Assembly (NCBI RefSeq): GCF_002078875.1
Contig: NC_034424.1
Location: 6,308,793 to 6,372,792, forward strand
Length of the DNA: 64,000 bases
Reading direction: 5' to 3'
Source: Numida meleagris
Taxonomy: Eukaryota > Chordata > Aves > Galliformes > Numididae
Shown: one piece after another, positions 10,101 through 62,330 of the stretch
Position numbering within the stretch: position 1 is the stretch's first letter
Layout of the letters: each line of letters opens with the position of its first letter
Notes under the pieces: model-generated
Told to the model about the DNA's origin: nothing
Databases searched by the model: none
The model's input: only the letters and a program-made list of their open reading frames with translations
Position numbers and translations under genes: made by a program

Positions 10101-10903
10101 GCCCATCTGCGAGACTTCTTAGCTTTTTCAGAAGATTTGGAGGAATCAGAGGGTGCATCCATAGAATCTTCACTGACAGCACCCCAGGCACTGCCTCCAC
10201 GCTGCGACGCTGCCACACCACCCTGCCCTGTGGTGCGTGGTGACCCCGTGAGCTCCTCTTGCTTATTTTGGTCTGGAGGTGACAGAAGTGACTGGTCAAC
10301 AGTTACATCACTGTCCTCCTGTGCATCCTGGGTACTACTCGCTCTTCTCTTCTTCTTTTTCGGCCTTTTGCTGCCAGTTTCACCATATGTTTCTGAAGCA
10401 GGCAACTCACTTACCCCATCCTCTTCTGGCGATTTCCGTTTCCTTTTCTTCTTAACAGGCTTTTTAAAATACACGTTATCTTCATCGTTCTCCTGACAAC
10501 TATCAATACAATTCTGATTTACGGAGACACAAGCTACATCATTATGACTATCTGTACCATCATTGAGCTTCCGCTTCCTCTTTTTCTTTTTCTTCTGGGG
10601 AGCATCCATCAGAGTTTCATTACCGACTTCATGTTTCAGTTCTGCAAGAGAATTCTCTAACAGAGGCTGTTGCTCCTCTCCTTTCTTCTTCTTTTTCTTC
10701 TTCTTTTTAGAGACTTCGCTGCTCTGTGCTGCTTGATCTTCCAAGTGCTGCGGAGAAGCGCAGCTGAGCTCTGAATCCTGTACACTTTCTTTCTCACCAT
10801 TTTCATGGTCCACGCTGGACACATTGGACCATTTGCGTTTTCTCTTTCTCTTCTTGTGAGAATCCCCAATGGGAAAATCATCGCCATTGGCTTTTTCTGT
10901 CAT
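4035..10903 (-). CDS. TTF1: Transcription termination factor 1 (RNA polymerase I), whole coding region
   Basis: TTF1 binds Sal-box terminators downstream of ribosomal RNA genes, stops RNA polymerase I, and remodels rDNA chromatin in the nucleolus. Ten coding exons on the minus strand join in matching phase to a 714-codon frame with a single stop (TGA at 4037-4035): 10903-10038, 9483-9239, 8867-8682, 7206-7128, 6872-6742, 6306-6078, 5785-5696, 5490-5425, 4736-4651 and 4198-4035. Residues 1-288 are low-complexity and very lysine-rich. Residues about 370-460 carry the conserved [14 protein letters not shown] and AWRLIYYRA segments. Residues about 460-502 and 505-579 are two Myb/SANT-like repeats ([23 protein letters not shown] ... 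[10 protein letters not shown]). The C-terminal part follows the human order closely. Human TTF1 is about 905 residues; the difference lies mostly in the N-terminal basic region. Every internal junction has GT/AG ends. Confidence 0.93.
4199..4650 (-). other. TTF1: TTF1 intron
   Basis: AT-rich intron with no recognisable feature apart from the long pyrimidine tract (minus strand) at its 3' end. Confidence 0.7.
4651..4736 (-). CDS. TTF1: TTF1 coding exon (SYVQ-KF-KLK block)
   Basis: The exon encodes [20 protein letters not shown] then FWRTKTFS, aligned with human [27 protein letters not shown]. This is part of the third Myb-like DNA-binding segment. Acceptor AG is at 4738-4737 and donor TCTG|GTTAGT at 4651/4650. 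Confidence 0.92.
4737..5424 (-). other. TTF1: TTF1 intron with a poly-A run
   Basis: AT-rich intron. It holds a run of about 23 A at 5391-5413 (poly-T on the transcribed strand) just downstream of the donor. No gene or transposon is recognised. Confidence 0.7.
5425..5490 (-). CDS. TTF1: TTF1 coding exon (YE-VEDANEI block)
   Basis: This 66-base exon encodes [20 protein letters not shown] followed by IG, matching human LYEINVEDTNEIDWEDLASAIG. Acceptor CCCAG is at 5492/5491 and donor TTGG|GTAAAA at 5425/5424. Phases match both neighbours. Confidence 0.92.
5696..5785 (-). CDS. TTF1: TTF1 coding exon ([11 protein letters not shown] block)
   Basis: This 90-base exon encodes [20 protein letters not shown] and onward to INLIK, aligned with human TEILTKRMTNG. 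It follows the conserved tryptophan of the second Myb repeat, whose codon is split across the junction. Acceptor AAAG is at 5787/5786 and donor AAAG|GTACAG at 5696/5695. Confidence 0.9.
6078..6306 (-). CDS. TTF1: TTF1 coding exon (second Myb-like repeat)
   Basis: The exon encodes [20 protein letters not shown], a variable serine-rich linker, and [22 protein letters not shown]. It aligns with the human GAWSKSETRKLIKAVEEVI ... [22 protein letters not shown]. The spaced tryptophans mark a Myb/SANT fold involved in terminator DNA binding. Acceptor TTTAG is at 6308/6307 and donor ATG|GTAAGG at 6078/6077. Confidence 0.93.
6307..6741 (-). other. TTF1: TTF1 intron
   Basis: Intron with a pyrimidine-rich plus-strand patch near 6608-6670. 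Nothing else is recognised. Confidence 0.7.
6742..6872 (-). CDS. TTF1: TTF1 coding exon (first Myb-like repeat)
   Basis: The exon encodes [20 protein letters not shown] and [20 protein letters not shown], closely matching human [40 protein letters not shown]. This is the first Myb/SANT-like repeat. Acceptor ATTAG is at 6874/6873 and donor C|GTATGT at 6742/6741. Confidence 0.93.
7128..7206 (-). CDS. TTF1: TTF1 coding exon (AWRLIYYRA block)
   Basis: This 79-base exon encodes [20 protein letters not shown] followed by NNYKG, matching human [23 protein letters not shown]. Acceptor TTCCAG is at 7208/7207 and donor GGGAG|GTAAGC at 7128/7127. Confidence 0.93.
7390..8620 (+). pseudogene. Possible decayed retrocopy of an unidentified mRNA
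   Basis: On the plus strand, opposite to TTF1, one frame from about 7550 to 8030 reads as protein-like, hydrophilic sequence with only a few in-frame stops. It includes stretches such as [20 protein letters not shown] (ending at a TAA at 7776) and [19 protein letters not shown] (from 7839). It is followed by about 550 bases without coding character, then an A-rich tail with AATAAA-like hexamers at 8566-8620. This order (broken frame, 3' UTR-like DNA, A-rich end, no introns) fits a processed pseudogene. I do not recognise the parent gene. It could equally be chance sequence ending in an AAAAT microsatellite. Confidence 0.25.
8566..8620. repeat. A-rich AAAAT/AATA simple repeat
   Basis: Runs of AATAAAA and AAAAT units, imperfect. 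This could be a microsatellite grown from a poly-A tail, which is relevant to the possible retrocopy just upstream. Confidence 0.7.
8682..8867 (-). CDS. TTF1: TTF1 coding exon (AIKFGRFS / RYPEEK block)
   Basis: The exon encodes [20 protein letters not shown], then [20 protein letters not shown] and [12 protein letters not shown]. It is nearly collinear with the human [44 protein letters not shown]. Acceptor TTTAG is at 8869/8868 and donor CTTG|GTAAGC at 8682/8681. Confidence 0.94.
8868..9238 (-). other. TTF1: TTF1 intron
   Basis: A short AT-rich intron. No feature is recognised beyond the splice sites. Confidence 0.7.
9239..9483 (-). CDS. TTF1: TTF1 coding exon (acidic segment and LEEFIPHV block)
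   Basis: The exon encodes an acidic serine/threonine-rich stretch ([13 protein letters not shown]), then [20 protein letters not shown] and [12 protein letters not shown]. The last parts match human LQEFIPNI ... IKRMYRDDLERFKEFKAQG. The ATG at 9482 is internal: acceptor AATCAG is at 9485/9484 and the upstream exon joins in phase. Donor CAAG|GTGAGA is at 9239/9238. Confidence 0.92.
9484..10037 (-). other. TTF1: TTF1 intron with short simple repeats
   Basis: AT-rich intron containing an imperfect CCAA repeat at 9513-9537 and a TTA repeat at about 9797-9813. No other feature is seen. Confidence 0.7.
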
Positions 10904-10913
10904 ATTTTTTCCT
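10038..10913 (-). CDS. TTF1: TTF1 first coding exon (lysine-rich N-terminal region)
   Basis: The exon starts at an acceptor GGTCAG near 10914 and carries the ATG at 10903-10901 (A at -3, a fair Kozak context). It encodes residues 1-288. Five lysine/arginine clusters (for example KKRKRKRK, a run of nine lysines, and KKKKKRKRK) are separated by acidic, serine-rich spacers. Human TTF1 also has repeated K-rich clusters here; they act as nuclear/nucleolar targeting signals and the N-terminal regulatory region. The exon ends [17 protein letters not shown] and donor GTAGC|GTAAGT at 10038/10037. Confidence 0.9.
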
Positions 10914-11444
10914 GACCTTAAATGAAAGATGGGTTTTACTCAAGCACTGCAATACATGTAACATTACATACGTACCATACTCTCACACAGTAAAAAAAAA
11001 ATAAAATAAAATAAAATAAAATCTACAGAACTGCTGTAGAACGACGGAGCGTTATGTGAGGAGCAGACGGGGAAGGTACGTGCTCGGCAGTAGAGCTAAC
11101 TTCGCAAAGTGACTGCACGGAAGCGCCGCCGCCTTCATCACACACACGTGCATCCCAGCCTTGGAAACACCCCCTGGAACAACAAACACACTTCGTCAGC
11201 GCTGAGTTGGAACGCAGCACCGAGATAGCGACAGACTAACAACTATAAAGCACCGAGGCATTAAGTTTTCTGCTCAGAATCTCCCGATCATCCCCAGGTT
11301 TTGAGAGCGGCTGCGCCTGTACCGGCAGCTCCATGCCAACACCCGAGAGCTCAAACCTTTAACCTGAAAAGCACCGAGAAAACCGCGCACAAAACGCCCC
11401 AACCCGCAGCACCGCAGCCCGTCCCGTCCGCACCGCGCCGTTAC
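10914..11444 (-). other. TTF1: TTF1 intron 1 with an AAAAT microsatellite
   Basis: This intron lies between the predicted non-coding exon and the first coding exon. It has a poly-A plus (AAAAT)n repeat at 10992-11022. CpG density rises from about 11.3 kb toward the promoter. Confidence 0.6.
10992..11022. repeat. AAAAT microsatellite
   Basis: A-run followed by at least four AAAAT units. Confidence 0.85.
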
Positions 11445-11560
11445 CTCCAGGCCGGCCTCGGCCCCCACTCGCCCCGCGGCTCCCGGCCCCCTCGCTCACG
11501 CGCTCGCCCCGCGTCCCTCCGCACAGCGCCCCCCGCGCCGCTCTTCCCGTTCCGCCCGCT
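11445..11560 (-). other. TTF1: Predicted TTF1 non-coding exon 1
   Basis: The exon is inferred from a minus-strand donor GGAG|GTAACG at 11445/11444 inside the CpG island, since the first coding exon begins with an acceptor. The start point is approximate. Confidence 0.4.
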
Positions 11561-11805
11561 CTTTCCGTTCCGTTCCTCCCGGCGGAAACGTTTCCACCCG
11601 GAAGGACACAGCGGCGCACCCACGCAGCGGCGGTTGCTAGGAGACGGGGCCGACGCCGTTCTGCCTCCCCCCCACACTACTCTCAGAGCCAGCCCGCTCC
11701 GGGGCCCCGCGGAGCAGCGGGGAGGTATCCTGTCCCTTTTTCCTCCCTTTTTGTTTTTGCCCCTTTCTTTCACCTGTTGCCCCCGGACGGCGGAGCGGTC
11801 CCGGC
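11446..11805. promoter_or_regulatory. Head-to-head CpG-island promoter of TTF1 and CFAP77
   Basis: The TTF1 exon 1 donor (minus strand, 11445) and the CFAP77 ATG (plus strand, 11806) are only about 360 bases apart. Both lie in GC-rich, CpG-dense DNA covering about 11.3-12.24 kb. Visible sites include an ETS-type ACCCGGAAG at 11596-11604 and an RFX X-box-like GTTGCTAGGAGAC at 11633-11645. No TATA box is evident. The layout predicts one bidirectional promoter serving a nucleolar housekeeping gene and a ciliary gene. Confidence 0.7.
11633..11645 (+). promoter_or_regulatory. RFX X-box-like site
   Basis: GTTGCTAGGAGAC resembles the RFX X-box (an imperfect GTTGCY ... RGYAAC palindrome), with a perfect left half and a degenerate right half. 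RFX factors drive ciliary genes, and this site is about 160 bases upstream of the CFAP77 start codon. Confidence 0.55.
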
Positions 11806-56209
<44,404 letters not shown>

Positions 56210-59200
56210 GTATGAAGTACTTGACATTAGGAACACCTTCTAACCTTGCCCAGGTTCCCTGGTAAGTCTCTTACCTCATGAAGATAGATGTAAGGTTCTT
56301 TCCTCAAAGATCCCCAAGACCCAGACCCTGTAACGTTCCCACAAAGGATGCGTTTAAACTCCATTATATTTTGGATTATCTTTTTGCAGTCCTAAGACCC
56401 AGAAAAGGGGCAGCAGTTGACCACATAAAGGGCTTATTGGCTTATTTTCTAATTTGTGGGCACTTTTGTGATCTTCATCAGATCAGAAGCATGTTATTAT
56501 ACCTCCCATCAGTACTGGCATGGCCTTTGTTCTCTGCTAGAATTCCTGCCACTGCCCCACATGACCGTAACAATCAAACCTACTTTTAGGTAGTCTAACA
56601 CTTCATCAGTCCTCACCACAATTAATTCAAGCCACATCAGGTAAACATGTTTCAAGACTATAATGCAATAGAAAGCACAGCAATGACAGCAGAGCAGCAA
56701 GGTTCCAGGCTGCAGCAAGTGAGGATTTGCTCAAATACAACAACATGAGCACAGAAATAAAGAAAAGAAGCTGCTTACCTTCAGAAGGCCTCAGGAAGGC
56801 AGAGATCTCCAGCAAGAAACCCTCGCCTCCACTACCAACCCTTGCATGAGGTCTGGGAAGGGGTGGATCCTGGCTCCACCCCTTCTGGTTACCCAGGTGC
56901 ATTGCATGCAGCTGAGCTCCCCTGGGTTGGCCCTGCCTTCACACCAGGTGCTCAATCACTGCTTCAAGCCATGACTTAGCATTTTCGCTACAAAGACTCA
57001 TTTTCATCCCAAGGGTTGGAGATTCCCAGAAAGTCTATGCTCATGATATCTCCCTAAACTACCTGTTTGACAATATTCACCCTGAGACTGAGCAAGGGGT
57101 CTAGCCAGGCTACAGATGCACAAGACACTTCCTTTAACTGATCCAAATAAGAGCTAAGGTGATGATTTCTTATTCTAGCAGTGGGATCTGGACATCTTCC
57201 TGAATTCATCTGTGCATCCTATTGTGCTCTGTGGTACTTGTCTGAGTTCTGCCAGCTTTGTTTGTGGTGTAAAATGCTGGGAAACTTCAAGTGAAAAGCT
57301 AGAAGGCATTTTAGAAAGGAAGGAAGAAGAGCCGGGCAAGAGAGATTGAAAGGAGACACCAGAAAGTCTGAAAGCACTGAAGCCCTGCAGAGAGTTGACA
57401 TGGCCAAAATCATATCTGGCATTGATAGATACTATTGCAAAGAGCCTCTCAACCCTCTGCTCCAGCCCTGGTTCTGATGGTTCTGGGTTTTTTTGGTTTT
57501 TTTTTTTTACCATGCTGTTGATTTTTAACTGCAGTTTAAAGCAATGAAGGAGCCTTGTGACTTCCTGAAGCTAATTTACTTGTACAAGTTGGAGAGTTTC
57601 AACCAAGAAATGTATTTTGCACCACCTTGATGTATTCCTCTTACATCCTGTCTAAGACTGTCCGATTAGCATATGTCAGTAATCATTTATCCCAGCTGCC
57701 TGTCAGCACAAAGCTGCTGCTGCGGCTAGTGTCAGGGAAAGAACATGACCGATCGCTGTTAAACAGATTGTGTAAGTCACACGAGATACTGGGGCAAGCC
57801 TTCTCTTTAGAGCTCTTCTCACCCCAGACCTTTCCATCACTATTCATTTTTCAGCCTCCGTTTTTCTTTGTGCTTTCCCTTTTGTTTCATCCATGATTGC
57901 AGTTGGATTCCCCCCACAGTCACAGGTCTCAGACACCACCTGAGTCTTTCCCTCTCCTCTCCCCTTGCTCTCTCCTCTTCCTCTACTCCTCAGGAACAGC
58001 ATCCAGGGAGGAGAAAGATCACTTTGCACAGCATCTTCTATTTTCTGCATTCCTTTCTCATTACATTAACCTGGAAGGTTTGCCTTCCCTAGCTGCAGAC
58101 CTAACAGGCGCTGTTCGTGTTAGAACTTGGATCAGGAAATTAATTGCTTAGTTGAGTTTCAGTGCACGGTTTCCTCCATGGAAAAGCAAGTTCTCAAACA
58201 TCCACAAAAGTTTATCCAGTTAAGAGCAGAAACACACCAAGGAAAGCTGTTGGCTTCAAAGAATGGTTGATAGTCTCCGAACTGTGCTTTAGCCATCTCT
58301 ATAAATTTGGGTTCTTTCAAAGCAATAGCCTTGAGAGACAAGCCAGCCTAATCCTTCACCCAAACTCAGCCAAAGTCAGTCATTCACCACCATCCCCTCT
58401 TTTAGAAGGGTGACAAAGAGCATCACACCAAAGAGGTAAGGGAGTTTGTTCTTACACCATTCCTGTTCTCGTGAAATCTCTGGACTTACCGCTTGGTCCA
58501 TGCAAGACCTCGCACCATACTAGAGCTCCTGGAGGAAGCAGAAAAGAAAACAAAGAAGCTTTGCCCTCCCCATTAATTGCCTCTGCCTGCTCCCTGCACT
58601 ACCAGGGCTGCATGGCATTACCTAGGCAATGAGTTGCTAAAGTATAGACAAATTGACTGCTTTCATTTGGTTTCAGCCCCAGTGCTTTAGAATAATGGCC
58701 CACACCATTAGGCTAACCCTGTGGTTTGCAGGCCCTCCCACACCAGGGGCTCTCTCCCGCTCTGCGTCTCGCTCTGCAGGACTGACCTGGTGCGTGGTCC
58801 CCTGGGCCCCCCAAACCCCCCACTCACGGGGAGCCAGTCATGTCCTGGTGGGCAGTTCATTAGGGGGAGTTGAACTAGAGGGGTTTTTACATTTATTTGT
58901 TACAAATCCAAACAGAAGTTAACTCCTTGCTCACCTCAGCAAGGCATTCCCACTGACCCCCTCTCCCTTCCTCAATCACCTTCCAAGGCAAAAGGCCTCT
59001 GCCTTGTTCTGCCTGCAGGGAGCTGATCCCTCAGCTCAGGTTTTGCTAGCACGGCTAGGACCCTGCACCAGGACTTCTTTTTTGTCCACACTACATCCCC
59101 TGGAGTCTATAAGAACTCAGGCAGCCAGCATGTACATAAGCACGTGTCCTGACCTTGCATCACCCATTGTTAGTGTTGCATTGACCTGGCCAAAATGGCA

Positions 59201-59323
59201 TCTCTGGTGTCAAACAAATACTGGACAAGATGTTGCTGCCAAAATGCATCATCCCTACAGCACTACTGTCTGCAGAGAGCCAGTGCAGGGCAAGGCTATG
59301 CCTGCCTCTATCTGAATCTTTGA
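56210..59323 (+). other. CFAP77: CFAP77 intron 5, left part
   Basis: No exon resembling the human C-terminal HLDTFP tail was found. A 30-base candidate micro-exon at 58406-58435 is reported as a finding. A poly-T run lies at about 57,498-57,509. Confidence 0.5.
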
Positions 59324-59398
59324 CCATAATCCAAACCAAGTATATTTGATGGCCATAATCCAAACCAAGAGTATTTGATGGTCATAATCCAAACCAAC
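59324..59398. repeat. 29-base tandem repeat, about 2.5 copies
   Basis: The units start CCATAATCCAAACCAAG at 59324 and 59353, and TCATAATCCAAACCAA at 59382. The spacing is exactly 29 bases. Copies 1 and 2 differ mainly at the TATA versus AGA position. A small minisatellite. Confidence 0.9.
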
Positions 59399-60597
59399 GA
59401 TCAACACAGGCCACTCAACGATAGATTTTCAGGGCTCTGTCAAGTCAGTCCAGAAGGGCATTTATTTTGGTAGCAGCACCTCATGATGTGGAAGGACAGA
59501 ATTTGCACATATGTCAAAACAGCTCCACACTGACACACAAGGTATCGGCTTTTCTTTGCTCATTAGAGAGTTCCAACTTGCTCAGACATTCAAGGAGGCT
59601 TTCCAGAGAGAATATTCTTGTTTACTTGACCAAACAGAGGGAGGAAAGAAAATGCAGCAACTTTGGACAACATTTTTGTCAACGTATGCTGCCTTCCCGA
59701 GCAGATGAAACGCGCTGTGCTCGATGCGCGATATGAATAAGCGATAAGCAATTGACGAGCAAGTGTTCGGGTACCTTGGCAAAAGACTTAATTTGCAACC
59801 TGGCACAAAATCAAAGGCTCTGTCAACGACTGAGCGGCTCTCCCGCGTATGCCTTGCATTACCTGGGAAAGCTCTGTCAGGTAAATTTCCAGTGAAAGTA
59901 ATTAGAGGAATCCCCACTGTATAAACTTTGCAGCAAAATTCTGGGCTCCAGAATTTGATTCTCACCAGGGATCTGATATCTGCTCACAGCCTGATCCTTC
60001 CTCAGAATTAACAGTTGAGGTTTAAGACATACACACAAAAATGTTCTGCATTTTTTTTTAATGCCTTACCTCTATTTTTGTCTGAAGAGCTGAACTGACA
60101 ACCGAGGCTCATGTAATCCTGCAATTGTTGCCTTGTCAGAAAAGCCATAGACCGTGCTTAACCAACCTGTGCTTGATACACACAGCGGGCTGGCTTCGCA
60201 GTGCAGCGCTGATCCTCCCGGGTTTGAGGGGGACAACAAAAGTTCTTGGAGATGGGGCCTGGATACCACAAAGCAAGCTTTCTGTCACCATGGCACCACA
60301 TCAAACCTCTGTTCAACTGGGATTTTGGCTAACAAACGGTGTCACCTGATGGCTGTTCAGTAGCCCAAGTAAATGAATTGGTGGGTAACAGTCCAGCCAG
60401 GATTCTCTGGATTTTCTTGTTTTGCCCAACAGCCAGAACTACCAACAACACAACTGTTTGGATCACAGCAATGCATTTCCATGGTCCAGTTTTTCCCAGT
60501 ATCCTTTTACACATACCCTGTACACTCAGTCTCTCCATTGTACCCTACAGTCCCCTCTGCCACTCTCAGTCCCTCCTTCAGCTCAGAGATGTGGTAA
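59399..60597 (+). other. CFAP77: CFAP77 intron 5, no gene seen
   Basis: No exon, RNA gene or transposon is recognised. Confidence 0.45.
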
Positions 60598-60686
60598 AAT
60601 CATAGAATAATTAAGGTTGGAAAACACCCCTAAGTTCAACTAATCCAACTATCAACCCATCACCGCCATGCCCACTAAACCACCAT
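60598..60686 (-). mobile_element. CR1 LINE 3' fragment, antisense
   Basis: Reverse complement of a CR1 3' end: ATCATAGAATAATTAAGG, then TTGGAAAACACCCCTAAG and the CACCGCCATGCCCACTAAAC portion. Same orientation as the other two CR1 fragments in the window. No coding part is left. Confidence 0.85.
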
Positions 60687-60757
60687 GGCAGCCCATCCTT
60701 CCTCTGCCATTTCACTGCTCTCCAACATCTGCCGGTTGACACCAACAAAACAGCATT

Positions 60758-60788
60758 TAAAAAAAAAAAAAGAAAGAAAGAAAGAAAA
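60758..60788. repeat. Poly-A / GAAA microsatellite
   Basis: An A-run followed by about five AAAG units. Confidence 0.85.
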
Positions 60789-61829
60789 GGGAGGAGATAT
60801 TTAGATCTGGCCTCAAATTGAAGCCCCAGTGCAGAAGTCCCCAGAACATGTGAGCTCATGACTTCCAGTATCAGGGTGAACGAAGTCAGAGACTCAAGCA
60901 TGCTGGGCACTGCAGCGTGAGGCACAGCACAGCTTAGCATCCCTATGTGCAGCCTCACAGCCTGGGAAATGTCCAGGCCAGGCTCCAGCTGCACCCAAGC
61001 CCTGATGCCCAAGGACAGCATGAGCAGCTGCTGGCACCCAGGGCCCACTGCTGTTAGAGATTCAACAATGAAGGAGCAGATTTGGGGTGCTTGGGTTGCA
61101 GTGGAGTAAAACCACAAATGCTGTGCTATCTTCCAGGTAAGCCCCAACCATTGCTACTTCTTCATACAAATCCACAGGAATGCTTTGTATCTGGCCTTGA
61201 GGTTTTGTTCATGGCCATTCTGCCTTCTGTAGGGACTCCGTCTCTCACCTGACAGCTTCATTTGTGTGGCACAAAAGGGCTCCAAGTCAAAATCTCAAAC
61301 TGCCCAGACCGAGCAACCTAAGAAGTCCAGCAAACGTCTGCAGCCCTTATTTGCAGGAAGGAAAAATCTGCAATGTCTCCAAGGGGCATTAAACACAGCA
61401 GCCAAAGATTACTGGGCATTTTCCGAGGCCTTCCCATTTTGGAACACACGGACCATTTAGCCCAAACTCCTTTGTCCTGATTTACTTATCTTCTCAGAAT
61501 CAGAAAGTGGGGAGGGAAGACCCGACCCACTCATTAAGCAAGTTCAGGACGCTACCAACGGGAAAAGCCACCGTGTTTGTAACCCTAATAACCCAACACA
61601 CCCCTCCAAGCACAGCTCAGCTTGGACAGAATAACGTCTGTTTTAAAAATACCTGCCTCTCTCTAACTTGTCATGGCATTTGTTGACAACCCTATTGAAA
61701 GCCGCTCTCAGTGCAGCTGTGAAGGATCTTTCAGCACCTCTTTCTCTTTCCTAGACAGTTTTTGAAAGGGAAGGGGAGGAAAAAAAAAAAAAAAAAGCCA
61801 TCAATACAGGGGGAAAAAGGCATCAGCAG
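60789..61829 (+). other. CFAP77: CFAP77 intron 5, no gene seen
   Basis: Has an open frame of 76 codons after an acceptor-like TCTGTAG at 61226-61232, ending at 61460. It does not match the CFAP77 tail. A poly-A run lies at 61780-61796. Confidence 0.4.
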
Positions 61830-62330
61830 CCAACATCAGCTGATGAAGCGCCTCACCTGGGCCCCCAGCGCACCGCCTCCAATTAAATCAAAATGGTTTG
61901 TTTTTAATGGTCTTTTACACTGACAAGTGGGCTATCATTCCAGGCCTAGAGAGCTGTCAGGGAGCCGAGGCAAATCCTCCGTTGATAATGCCCAATGCTT
62001 CCAATTAGGAGCCGAGGCCGCTCCTGGCGCACTAACGATTCCCCAGCCTCCCCCAAGGCCCCTTCGGCGCTGGCTGTTTCGTCTTCCCTCTTCCTCCGCC
62101 GCAAATTACTGACACAAAACGGAGGCGCCCCGGTGCCTCCTCACCACGCCGGGCCCCGGCCCTGTTGGATTTAATGAGGCGATGGAAGTTTTTGCGGATC
62201 TTTCGCTAAATTCTTTTCTTGTTTGACAGCTGCTTGAGTGTTGACCTTATAAAAGATTTAGTGTTTCTCATTATTTTCTGTCAAGCTTTACAAGTGATAG
62301 CTTCACGGAAATCATTTGCATCTCGATGTG
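61830..62330. promoter_or_regulatory. Candidate conserved non-coding element with CpG-rich core and POU octamer
   Basis: Unlike the other candidates this block has a GC- and CpG-rich core (about 61,960-62,160) flanked by homeodomain words: CCAATTAAATCAAAATGG at about 61,880, CTTCCAATTAGGAGC at about 61,998 and GGATTTAATGAGG at about 62,167. A perfect octamer ATTTGCAT is at 62314-62321. It could be a developmental enhancer or a distal CpG element. No gene start is recognised in it. Confidence 0.38.

Noticed and set aside
57173..57260. GHLPEF-like stretch, considered as the CFAP77 tail
   Set aside because: Only a few residues resemble the family. The rest diverges, and no proper acceptor precedes it in the right phase.
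60611..61147. 178-codon minus-strand open frame
   Set aside because: It starts in intronic DNA and runs through the GAAA/poly-A microsatellite (giving a phenylalanine-rich stretch) into the CR1 fragment. No protein similarity was recognised.
61233..61460. Open frame after an acceptor-like site, considered as the CFAP77 last exon
   Set aside because: It begins GLRLSPDSF, and the following residues do not match the conserved HLDTFP-type tail or its charged continuation.
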